Of a stretch of 64,000 nt of DNA, positions 9,778-16,540 are shown piece by piece. Every line of letters starts with the position of its first letter. Positions within the stretch are counted from its first letter, which is position 1. The position numbers and the translations under genes are program-made. Under the pieces are notes generated by a model. The model worked only from the letters and a program-made list of their open reading frames with translations. It did no database searches and had not been told where the DNA came from. Source of the stretch: Leptolyngbyaceae cyanobacterium clean351 (GTDB taxonomy: Bacteria; Cyanobacteriota; Cyanobacteriia; DAIDHW01); NCBI GenBank assembly GCA_027451865.1, contig DAIDHW010000002.1:1-64000 (forward strand), written 5' to 3'.

Positions 9778-10140
9778 ACCATCCTCACATTTGGTTTAGT
9801 TACAGGTCCAACCAGTAGAAACTTTACCCCCTGATGAGTTCACAACAGGAAAACATTTGGATAATATATGGTTAAATTATGGTTAAGAAAGTATCAAGAA
9901 TCCCTAGGATCAAGGCCCAGAGAGGAGTCTAACTAACTCAAAAGAGAGGTAACAGCCCTGTCATTGGAGATTCATACCTTATTCACACCGAGTACACATG
10001 GAATTTCCCGAGGGGTTTTTAATCGGGTTTGACGGGGTCATAGGAAGAATTTAGTTTGGCAATTTACCCAGATAAGCATCAGATTTCCGGGGCTAGGTGA
10101 CTGGAAGAGACTTCGGTCTTAGTTATCCCCCGCCGGTTCT
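9778..10140. other. Intergenic region with the pst promoter and Pho box
   Basis: These 363 bases lie between pstS (minus) and the 3' end of the ABC permease gene (minus). The part near pstS holds the Pho box described separately. In the rest I see no convincing ORF or RNA gene. A small UUCG-loop hairpin (AGAC-TTCG-GTCT, near 10108-10119) sits just after the permease stop and could help end that transcript. Confidence 0.5.
9858..9887 (-). promoter_or_regulatory. Pho box, three direct repeats upstream of pstS
   Basis: Read on the minus strand, three octamers spaced by three bases appear: CTTAACCA (9887-9880), TTTAACCA (9876-9869) and ATTATCCA (9865-9858). This matches the cyanobacterial PhoB/SphR-binding consensus of 8-bp PyTTAAPyPy(T/A) repeats at 11-bp periodicity. 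Two repeats are near-perfect and the third is weaker. It predicts induction of pstSCAB on phosphate starvation by the SphS-SphR two-component system, which is not encoded here. Confidence 0.85.
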
Positions 10141-10914
10141 CTAGAACTCCCGCTGACTAAAAATAATTACGGCTAATCCCAGGAGCACCACAGTGTAGAG
10201 CAATCCGTAGAGGATATCCCCCCCCAGGGCAGTCCAGGAGGGCAGGAGCCCATAAACCGCCTCGTTATTTAGATTCAGGCGTTCTAGATCTGGCAGCACT
10301 AAAAACAAACCATCACTGACCTGTTGCAGGAAGGGATCGTGAGCAATTTTACCCAGGGCAACCAGCTCACGGCTGAGGTGCCCGAGGACATAAATGGCCA
10401 GGGTGAGGAGAATTGCCAGTACCGAACTGGTGGCCACCCCGAAGAGGATAGATACTGCCGTGATCAGGGACAATTGGAGCAGGATAAACCCAATGGCTAC
10501 TAGAAGCGGGACCAGGGGGTAAGTAATATGGCCTACATTCAGGCCCAGAATGTACAGCAGCGCCATTGCCCCCACCAGCACAGCTAAGACCGCTGTTAAG
10601 CCCAGGTGTTTACCGAAAATAAATTCGCTGCGCTGCATAGGTTTGGCGATCAACACAAACACGGTCCGCTTATCAATTTCCCGGTTAACTAGGCCAGTGC
10701 CCACAAACACAGCCACGATCAACCCAATCAAGTTGATTCCGGCTAAACCCAGATCGAGGACGATTTTGTCACCGGCACCCAACGCCAGATCGGGAATCAA
10801 GAGAATCGCCAGACCCAGTAAGACACCAAATATGGCAATCATGTAGAGGATCCGGTCCCGAATCACTTCCTGAAATACGTTGGCAGCTACTACCCAAGTC
10901 CGCCGCAGATTCAC
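10141..10914 (-). CDS. ABC-2 type transporter permease
   Basis: The 257-residue membrane protein has about six hydrophobic segments. After an amphipathic N-terminus (RRTWVVAANVFQEVIRDRIL) come TM segments at roughly 22-42 and 52-75, a short loop VNREIDKRTVFVLIAKPMQRSEFIFGKHLG typical of ABC-2/NatB-type permeases, then four more TM segments. Such proteins move unknown substrates with a separate ATPase. No ATPase gene is adjacent, so the partner must be elsewhere. Substrate cannot be inferred. Confidence 0.8.
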   Translation of the reverse strand: MNLRRTWVVAANVFQEVIRDRILYMIAIFGVLLGLAILLIPDLALGAGDKIVLDLGLAGINLIGLIVAVFVGTGLVNREIDKRTVFVLIAKPMQRSEFIFGKHLGLTAVLAVLVGAMALLYILGLNVGHITYPLVPLLVAIGFILLQLSLITAVSILFGVATSSVLAILLTLAIYVLGHLSRELVALGKIAHDPFLQQVSDGLFLVLPDLERLNLNNEAVYGLLPSWTALGGDILYGLLYTVVLLGLAVIIFSQREF

Positions 10915-10997
10915 CTCTTAACCTCCAAGGTGCTTGACAGCCCCTAAGGGCTGCGCTTTAAGACAGACCCCCCCACCGGGAAGGACCAGGATCGATT

Positions 10998-11942
10998 TTA
11001 ATCCAAATAATCAGTACTTCTAGTTCCAAGCCGACCAGGGTTAGGCAGACCACTCTGGCTCCAGCGGCGCTTCCAGCTAGCTGTAGATTCGCCCCGATGG
11101 AACTGCTGCTCCTTAAGCCGACGGGCTTGGATCCGGTCGGCACTATCCTGGAGGGTCGGGTCACGGTAGGGGACTGCCCCCCGGGTTTGCAGGTGCTCCC
11201 GTTCTTGATCCGATAGGGGAGCCACTAGGGCAGGGTCAAAGGCGGCCAAGGTCCCCGGAGCACGCCGGCCGACGGCGGGGGTCGGGCCGAAGGCAAGGCC
11301 AGCTAGGCCTAGGGCAGTACGCACTGCGGCGGCACAGGAGTAGGTTACCAGTTGCCCCCCTCTAGGTTCCAGGCTTTGGGCGAGCAGGCCCAGAAATTCC
11401 ACAGTCCAAAGGGCCGGGCAGCGGGGAGGGGAAAAGGGGTCAAGGAAAACCACGTCGGTTTGAAACCCAGCCTCGAGGAGGGAGGGGAGGGTTTGGCGAG
11501 CATCGCCCAGGTAAAGCTGTCCTTGAAAGCGGTGATTGGTCACCCTTTGATGGTAAGCCAACTCCTGTAATAACTCAGCTTCAGCCCAAGAGGTCAGCAG
11601 ACCCAGGTGGAGGGTTACCTGGATAATTCGCTCGTCTAGCTCTAGGCCAACCCACTCCACCTGGCACTGGGGGTTTGCTGCCCAAATCTCCCCTAGGGCT
11701 GCAGCGGTGTTATACCCCAAGCCATAGCACACATCTAGAATCCTCACCCGCCCAGCCTGGGACCGCTTACCTAGCTGGGTGGGAAGGACAAACTTCTGCC
11801 GGGCTTCCTGATGAGCTCCCTGAATGCTGTGGAAGGCTTCCCGGAATTGGGCCGAATAAAAGGTCCAAGAACCATCTGCTGTCTGCAGCGGCCTGAAAGG
11901 CTTGTCCTGAGATTGATAGTCAACTTCGACTTGGTCAGACAT
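10998..11942 (-). CDS. mnmC: MnmC-type tRNA U34 methyltransferase (stand-alone)
   Basis: The 314-residue protein matches the SAM-dependent methyltransferase part of MnmC, which completes mnm5(s2)U at the wobble base of some tRNAs. Visible features are the N-terminal YSAQFREAFHSIQGAHQEA, the SAM-binding VRILDVCYGLGYNTAAAL (about residues 66-83), LGDARQTLPSL and FLDPFSPPRCPALWT. The FAD-dependent oxidase half of the bifunctional enterobacterial MnmC is absent, as usual in cyanobacteria. A 19-base hairpin sits just upstream of the start. Confidence 0.85.
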   Translation of the reverse strand: MSDQVEVDYQSQDKPFRPLQTADGSWTFYSAQFREAFHSIQGAHQEARQKFVLPTQLGKRSQAGRVRILDVCYGLGYNTAAALGEIWAANPQCQVEWVGLELDERIIQVTLHLGLLTSWAEAELLQELAYHQRVTNHRFQGQLYLGDARQTLPSLLEAGFQTDVVFLDPFSPPRCPALWTVEFLGLLAQSLEPRGGQLVTYSCAAAVRTALGLAGLAFGPTPAVGRRAPGTLAAFDPALVAPLSDQEREHLQTRGAVPYRDPTLQDSADRIQARRLKEQQFHRGESTASWKRRWSQSGLPNPGRLGTRSTDYLD

Positions 11943-11950
11943 CCTAGGTC

Positions 11951-11969
11951 AGTAGCTATGTGAGCTACT
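11951..11969 (-). promoter_or_regulatory. Perfect hairpin just upstream of mnmC
   Basis: AGTAGCT and AGCTACT form a seven-pair stem around a five-base loop, nine bases before the mnmC ATG. In the mRNA this would place a stem over the usual ribosome-binding area, so it could influence translation. It lacks a T-run and is unlikely to be a terminator. The role is inference. Confidence 0.4.
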
Positions 11970-12188
11970 TCATAGCCTAACAGCTTGCCAGGCCTGAGAC
12001 TTAACCCTTAGCCGTCAGGGAACGCCCCCCAAGTAATAGCATCAAATGCGATTGAGAGGGGTATGGAGTAGGTATTGTCCCATGGTTAGGTATTTGTGGA
12101 ACAGGGCTAGTTGAAGTCTCCGGGACTGGGTTATCCATTATTACGGGCAAAATTAAACTGCGGAGAACCCCCAAGGAAGAGTGTATCC

Positions 12189-12518
12189 CTAAGGACTCAA
12201 AGCAAAATGTGACGGGGAATCGTGTTGGAGTCGGCTACCGCTGCCCTGAGCATTATGATGCTCGTACACAATCCATTGGGGCATCCTCAGCTTCACCAAA
12301 TTTAACTCAGGATTATTCAGGATCATCATTACACCACCCACTGCTAAACTACCGATCCTACTCACCCTGTCCAGCGTGTCCATCATGACATTGACTATAA
12401 CCCCACTAGGAATCGATGGCCAGCCGCCATGACCATAACGGTGGTAGATAAGGTTTCTCCCTAATACTCTATAAACCGGTACCCGCACAGCAGAGAATAG
12501 GACCAGAAATGCTCTCAT
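12189..12518 (-). CDS. Doubtful hypothetical ORF
   Basis: A 109-codon frame from an ATG at 12518 with a hydrophobic start (MRAFLVLFSAVRVPVYRVLG) and a second hydrophobic stretch (SRIGSLAVGGVMMIL). No Shine-Dalgarno is seen and I recognise no family. It lies in an AT-richer stretch between oppositely oriented transcripts. It may be chance or a decayed gene; treat as unproven. Confidence 0.3.
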   Translation of the reverse strand: MRAFLVLFSAVRVPVYRVLGRNLIYHRYGHGGWPSIPSGVIVNVMMDTLDRVSRIGSLAVGGVMMILNNPELNLVKLRMPQWIVYEHHNAQGSGSRLQHDSPSHFALSP

Positions 12519-12622
12519 AACAGAAGTTTCTTGGTTAATTAAAACGAATAAACCGACCCATTATCTTGCAGGTTACCACTGTTTATTCCTTAAGTTAATT
12601 CTAATTTAACTCTTGGTCCAAT

Positions 12623-12689
12623 TGACACAAATGACACAGATATGACAATGCTGACATGTAAATTAAGCCAACCTATTGCGGAATTGACA
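12623..12689 (+). promoter_or_regulatory. Phased TGACA repeats upstream of the secreted-protein gene
   Basis: TGACA occurs at 12623, 12632, 12643, 12652 and 12685, spaced 9, 11, 9 and 33 bases, close to whole helical turns. Two of the copies read TTGACA, the usual -35 sequence. The arrangement suggests a cooperative regulator site or alternative promoters for the gene at 12732. No regulator is identified. Confidence 0.4.
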
Positions 12690-12731
12690 AGTTAGATCTG
12701 TATCCGTCAGTAGTCAAATCTCCAATTAACC

Positions 12732-13262
12732 ATGCTTAAGCAAATCATTCCCGCCGCTGGTCTCGCCCTACTGATAATTGCCCCCCGGCCAGCCAGTGCC
12801 CAAACCTATTACGGGCAACCCAACTACTACAATCAGGGTTATCAAGTTAATAGCAATAGGGGCTATCTTAATCAGAGCTATCAGGCTGATAACAATGGGA
12901 ATTATCACCCCGTTAATTGGGGTCGTCTAGAGAGTTTGCTGCAGAGCATCAATAACCAAGCTGGACAAATAAGTGATGGTTTGTTTCATCTAAGTCATAA
13001 TGACCAATACCACTTCGACCAGGTCCATAGGTTGCAGAACCTGATCCAGAACCTGCAAGATGCCACCAGGAGACTAGAGTATAAGATCCACACCCAAAAC
13101 GGGAGAGTCAGAGCAGACGACGTCCAGGGAGTAGTCGATGATGGCAACCGCTTTGTCTCGGCGGCAGGGCAGTCTCGACTCCCATACCACCTGCAGTACC
13201 AGGTCCACATTCTCCAGCAGGACCTATCCCAGCTGCGCCGGGACAGTGGCAGACTATGGTAG
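12732..13262 (+). CDS. Small secreted protein, unknown function
   Basis: A 176-residue protein with a signal peptide (MLKQIIPAAGLALLIIAP, cleavage near ASAQT). A Tyr/Asn/Gln-rich segment follows (residues about 24-60), with YYGQPNYYNQGYQ and a near-repeat NQGYQVNSN / NQSYQADNN. The C-terminal half is helical and amphipathic (LESLLQSINNQAGQISDGL, VHRLQNLIQNLQDATRRLEY). It ends with a segment similar in layout to the protein encoded at 13399, so the two look like tandem paralogues. The likely location is periplasmic or extracellular. No family is recognised. Confidence 0.7.
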   Translation: MLKQIIPAAGLALLIIAPRPASAQTYYGQPNYYNQGYQVNSNRGYLNQSYQADNNGNYHPVNWGRLESLLQSINNQAGQISDGLFHLSHNDQYHFDQVHRLQNLIQNLQDATRRLEYKIHTQNGRVRADDVQGVVDDGNRFVSAAGQSRLPYHLQYQVHILQQDLSQLRRDSGRLW

Positions 13263-13313
13263 AGGTTTTAGCAAAAGGCCGACGGCCGCAAACTTGTTGA
13301 CTACCCACCGAAG

Positions 13314-13334
13314 CTGAGGAGGCCAACTCCTCAG
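13314..13334 (+). terminator. Perfect hairpin between the two secreted-protein genes
   Basis: CTGAGGAG and CTCCTCAG form an eight-pair stem with a GCCAA loop, 51 bases after the first gene's stop. There is no following T-run, so it may be a weak terminator or an mRNA-stabilising stem. Confidence 0.45.
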
Positions 13335-13398
13335 ATTGGATCTGGCATTAAACCAATTCCCCCTCCCTCTCGTCTATCTTGGAAACCTCTCTAAAGAG

Positions 13399-13923
13399 AT
13401 GAAATCAATGGTCAAACTGAGAACGTCCGTAGCTATAGCTTTCTTTCTAACTACAGCCATTGCCCCCATCGCCCTTGCCGACCCCTATCCCTACAACAAC
13501 CCCAATGACTTAAACGACTTCGGGCAGCCAATTTATCTCAATGACTATCCCAGTGATTTCGGTGGCGACCGCCACCAACGGATCGCTGCTATGCTCGACC
13601 GCCTGCACGACCGGGCTGGCGACCTCCAGGATGCTATAAACAATGCCCTGAACCGGGGTGACCGGGATGATAGCCCCTGGGGCAACCGTCTTGAGGACTT
13701 TGTCAGCAAATTTAAGGACGCCACAGGCCACCTCAAGGATGACTTTGGCGACCACCACCCCAGACAGGTAGCTGCAGACCTCCAGCAGGTTTTAGACCAG
13801 GGACACCGCCTGGGGGAAGTTATAGAACGACGCCGCTTTGGCCCCCGAGTCCAGGAAAGCTGGGTAGCCGTGCGGCAAATCCTCGACCACTTGCAACAGG
13901 TGCGGGGAGTGGGAGAGTTTTAG
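13399..13923 (+). CDS. Small secreted protein, paralogue of its upstream neighbour
   Basis: A protein of 174 residues from the ATG at 13399 (a second ATG at 13408 is equally possible). It has a signal peptide (VAIAFFLTTAIAPIALADP), an Asp/Asn/Pro-rich stretch, then predicted helices RIAAMLDRLHDRAGDLQDAI, LEDFVSKFKDATGHLKDDF and VAADLQQVLDQGHRLGEVI. The helix spacing and the pattern LQ-x-V-(L/V)-D-x-G-(H/N)-R match the C-terminal half of the protein encoded at 12732. Both probably act outside the cytoplasm. A longer upstream frame to 13336 would hide the signal peptide and is less likely. No function is recognised. Confidence 0.7.
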   Translation: MKSMVKLRTSVAIAFFLTTAIAPIALADPYPYNNPNDLNDFGQPIYLNDYPSDFGGDRHQRIAAMLDRLHDRAGDLQDAINNALNRGDRDDSPWGNRLEDFVSKFKDATGHLKDDFGDHHPRQVAADLQQVLDQGHRLGEVIERRRFGPRVQESWVAVRQILDHLQQVRGVGEF

Positions 13924-14002
13924 AATTAATTAGCTCCTACATCTTCCCCAAAATCCGAAAATTCCTGTAGAATCAGGGGTTTATACGCCAACCTCAGAAC
14001 CC

Positions 14003-14923
14003 ATGAACTCTCTGCAGGGTCGGGATTTTCTCAGCCTCACTGACTTAAGTTCCTCGGAATTATTCCATCTCCTAGACCAGGCCGCCGAGTTGAAGGCAGG
14101 CACTCTGCGGCCCCAATGCCGCCAAGTTTTAGGCCTGCTTTTCTCCAAAGCCTCGACCCGGACCAGGGTCAGCTTCTCCGTGGCCATGTACCAGATAGGA
14201 GGGCAGGTCCTCGACCTCAATCCCCTGGTCAGCCAAGTGAGTCGGGGCGAGCCCTGGGCTGACACGGCCCGGGTGCTAGACCGATATCTGGATGTAATTG
14301 CCATTCGCACCTTCAAGCAAGAGGACCTGACCGAGTTTGCCCACTACGCTCGGATCCCAGTCATCAACGCCTTAACGGATCTGGGTCACCCCTGTCAGAT
14401 CTTGGCGGACCTGCTGACAATCCGCGAGCACCTAGGCTTTCTAGCGGGAAAAACTCTTGCTTACCTAGGGGACGGCAACAATGTAGCCAATTCACTGCTA
14501 CTCGGTTGTGCCATGGCTGGCATGCATATCCGGGTAGCTACCCCGAGGGGATACGAGCCTAACCCCCAAGTAGTCACCCAAGCTCAACACCTAGCCCTGG
14601 CTGGTAATGGAGTTCTGCTGACTACCGACCCCCAGGAGGCCATCGAGGGGGCGCAGGTGGTTTACACGGATGTCTGGGCCAGCATGGGCCAAGAGGCACA
14701 AGCCCAAGACCGGGCCCCCCTATTTGAACCCTACCAGGTTAACTCCGCTCTGATGAAACAGGCTGACCCCCGGGCTATCGTCCTGCATTGTCTGCCAGCC
14801 CATCGCGGCGAAGAGATCACCACCGAGGTCCTTGAAGGCCCCCAGTCTCGGGTATGGGACCAAGCCGAGAACCGCCTGCACGCCCAAAAATCACTCCTAG
14901 TCAGCCTGTTGGGGGCCAGCTAA
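14003..14923 (+). CDS. argF: Ornithine carbamoyltransferase
   Basis: The 306-residue enzyme transfers carbamoyl from carbamoyl phosphate to ornithine, giving citrulline in cytoplasmic arginine synthesis. Visible motifs are SKASTRTRVSF (the STRTR phosphate loop, about residues 50-60), HPCQILADLLT (carbamoyl phosphate contacts), DVWASMGQE (ornithine loop) and HCLPAHRGEEI near the C-terminus. Length is normal. It is a single gene, convergent with the VWA gene 12 bases away. No other arg genes are nearby. Confidence 0.96.
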   Translation: MNSLQGRDFLSLTDLSSSELFHLLDQAAELKAGTLRPQCRQVLGLLFSKASTRTRVSFSVAMYQIGGQVLDLNPLVSQVSRGEPWADTARVLDRYLDVIAIRTFKQEDLTEFAHYARIPVINALTDLGHPCQILADLLTIREHLGFLAGKTLAYLGDGNNVANSLLLGCAMAGMHIRVATPRGYEPNPQVVTQAQHLALAGNGVLLTTDPQEAIEGAQVVYTDVWASMGQEAQAQDRAPLFEPYQVNSALMKQADPRAIVLHCLPAHRGEEITTEVLEGPQSRVWDQAENRLHAQKSLLVSLLGAS

Positions 14924-14935
14924 CTGAATCCCTTG

Positions 14936-16171
14936 CTATTGAAGCACCGTCTTCGAGACGATCCGGGTCTTTTTGGCGGACTCATCGTCTAGGTCTTCCC
15001 CGGCCTGGAGGCGGGTAGCACTCTCCTGAAGGACCGTGGCTGCCTGGTGGTCACCCATCTGCAGGGCAGTGTGGGCGGCGGTTTGGAGCATAGTCGCCGC
15101 GCCGGCCCGGTCTCCCTCCCGAATTCTGGTCTCGGCAAGCTGAGTTTGACGATATTTGCGCAGGGCGAAGATGTGCTGGTCTACCGAGGGGTTGGGGGTA
15201 GGGGTGTAGGTGGCGGTTACGTTGATGGTTAGGGGTTGGGAGGGAGACAAAAGGCCACTGCCTAGGCTTGGATCGTCGTAGCGGACCCGGGCCTGACCAA
15301 TTACCTGGGTCCCCAAGGGCAGATTACCCAGGTAAAGATTCACCAAGACTACCCGGGGGATATCAACGGACAGGTCCCCAATCCTCACGGTAGGTCCCTC
15401 CGGCTCCTGGATCACCGGCAGTTCAATGGTGTCTGGAGATACCTGGGCAATAGGTTTTAACTCTGCCAAGCGTGCCTGGGGGCACAAGGACAGCTGGAGG
15501 TAAGCATTAGTTAACCCTACTGCCTGGACTCGCTGGAAAATGCGGTTGAAAGCGGTATTAGCCTGGGAGGGGTCTTGGATATAGGTCAATGACCCTCCCC
15601 CAGCGTCTGCCATGGCCTCTAAGATGTCTTGATTCCAGTTATGGCCAAATCCTAGGGTGTGCACCGTCAGCCCATGATCCGTCGCTAAACGAGCCATTTT
15701 CAGACAGCGATTGTTATCCCCGTGCTCATTCTCCCCATCCGTGAGCAACAGCAGATGAGTGACTGTGCCAGCCTTGCCCTTGACTGCCTCCTCGATCCCC
15801 AGCTGTAGTCCCTTATCAATGGCAGTGCCGCCTTTCTCCTGGAGTTGGGCAATTTGATTGCTGATCTCCTGGCGATTGTCGATGACCTGATTAGGGACTA
15901 GCACCGCCGCCTCGTGATCAAACACTACCAGGGAAATCCGGTCTCCAGGGGAAAGCTGCTCCAGCAGCATTTGGGCGGCTTGCTTGACAGTTTCTAGGGG
16001 TTTGCCACGCATAGAACCACTGTGGTCTAGTACCAAGCACAAATTCAGGGGGGCGGGTTTTCCTGATACCTCTGGCAGCGCCGCCAAGGCCAAGGCAAGC
16101 TGACGTTGGCTACTAGTAGCCTTGACATCCAAACTGGAATCACTGAAGCTGGTCTGTAAATCGACTTTCAT
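14936..16171 (-). CDS. VWA-domain protein
   Basis: The 411-residue protein has a von Willebrand A domain at about residues 40-220, with an intact metal-ion-dependent adhesion site: DHSGSM, the conserved Thr in GGTAIDKG and Asp in LLLLTDGENEHGD. A beta-rich middle part and a helical C-terminal region (HIFALRKYRQTQLAETRIREG) follow. There is no signal peptide, so it is probably cytoplasmic. VWA proteins of this type usually mediate metal-dependent protein contacts; the partner is unknown. The nearest upstream gene is beyond a 370-base gap. Confidence 0.85.
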   Translation of the reverse strand: MKVDLQTSFSDSSLDVKATSSQRQLALALAALPEVSGKPAPLNLCLVLDHSGSMRGKPLETVKQAAQMLLEQLSPGDRISLVVFDHEAAVLVPNQVIDNRQEISNQIAQLQEKGGTAIDKGLQLGIEEAVKGKAGTVTHLLLLTDGENEHGDNNRCLKMARLATDHGLTVHTLGFGHNWNQDILEAMADAGGGSLTYIQDPSQANTAFNRIFQRVQAVGLTNAYLQLSLCPQARLAELKPIAQVSPDTIELPVIQEPEGPTVRIGDLSVDIPRVVLVNLYLGNLPLGTQVIGQARVRYDDPSLGSGLLSPSQPLTINVTATYTPTPNPSVDQHIFALRKYRQTQLAETRIREGDRAGAATMLQTAAHTALQMGDHQAATVLQESATRLQAGEDLDDESAKKTRIVSKTVLQ

Positions 16172-16389
16172 AGAGCCAAGGTTTTTTTGGGGTAATTGGT
16201 ATGACCCCTCTAGGGTCTGTCGGGGGGGATAGGTTCGAGCTTAAGCAGCGGCTAGAAGTTTTGCCGTCTCAGGGATGGGGTCTAGGCGGGGCGAGACTGA
16301 CCCCCCACTCCCCCAGTGTAGAGCACGTATCCCACTTCCGGTCTCATTCCCCTGGCTGCCCCCTATGCCAATAGCTCAAGTTAGTGACC

Positions 16390-16512
16390 GTGGAAGAACA
16401 AGAACCACTACCGGATATGCCGGAGGCTCTGGGAGATGGGCCCCCTGCTTTGCAGAAACGTTTGACTTGGCCTATTGGGGGGATAATCCTGGGGGCGTTA
16501 GCCTTCCTTTGA
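16390..16512 (+). CDS. Possible 40-residue tail-anchored peptide
   Basis: A GTG-initiated frame encodes an acidic, Pro-rich start (VEEQEPLPDMPEALGDG) followed by a basic/hydrophobic end (KRLTWPIGGIILGALAFL). This layout suits a small single-span membrane protein, common in cyanobacterial photosynthetic and respiratory complexes, but I cannot match it to a named subunit. There is no clear ribosome site, and the stop lies inside an inverted repeat. It may be chance or the start of a decayed gene. Confidence 0.3.
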   Translation: MEEQEPLPDMPEALGDGPPALQKRLTWPIGGIILGALAFL

Positions 16513-16519
16513 GGCTAGC
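16497..16519 (-). terminator. Hairpin downstream of the efflux operon
   Basis: GTTAGCCT and AGGCTAGC form an eight-pair stem (with one G-T pair) around a seven-base loop, 21 bases after the stop of the RND gene at 16541. Position fits a terminator for the minus-strand efflux operon, but no strong T-run follows. Confidence 0.45.
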
Positions 16520-16540
16520 TTTCCTCTACCTATGGTCCCC

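Larger units (their letters stand above)
11943..12731. other. Gene-poor stretch with hairpin, doubtful ORF and TGACA repeats
   Basis: About 790 bases separate mnmC from the secreted-protein gene at 12732. The only long frame is a doubtful minus-strand ORF (12189-12518, listed separately). Near mnmC lies a perfect hairpin; near 12620-12690 are repeated TGACA motifs. I see no tRNA or recognisable RNA gene. Confidence 0.5.
16172..16540. other. Gap between VWA and efflux genes
   Basis: These 369 bases lie between the VWA start (minus) and the efflux-pump end (minus). They contain a possible 40-codon plus-strand ORF (16390-16512) and an inverted repeat near 16497-16519. Otherwise I see no gene or known RNA. 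Confidence 0.5.
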
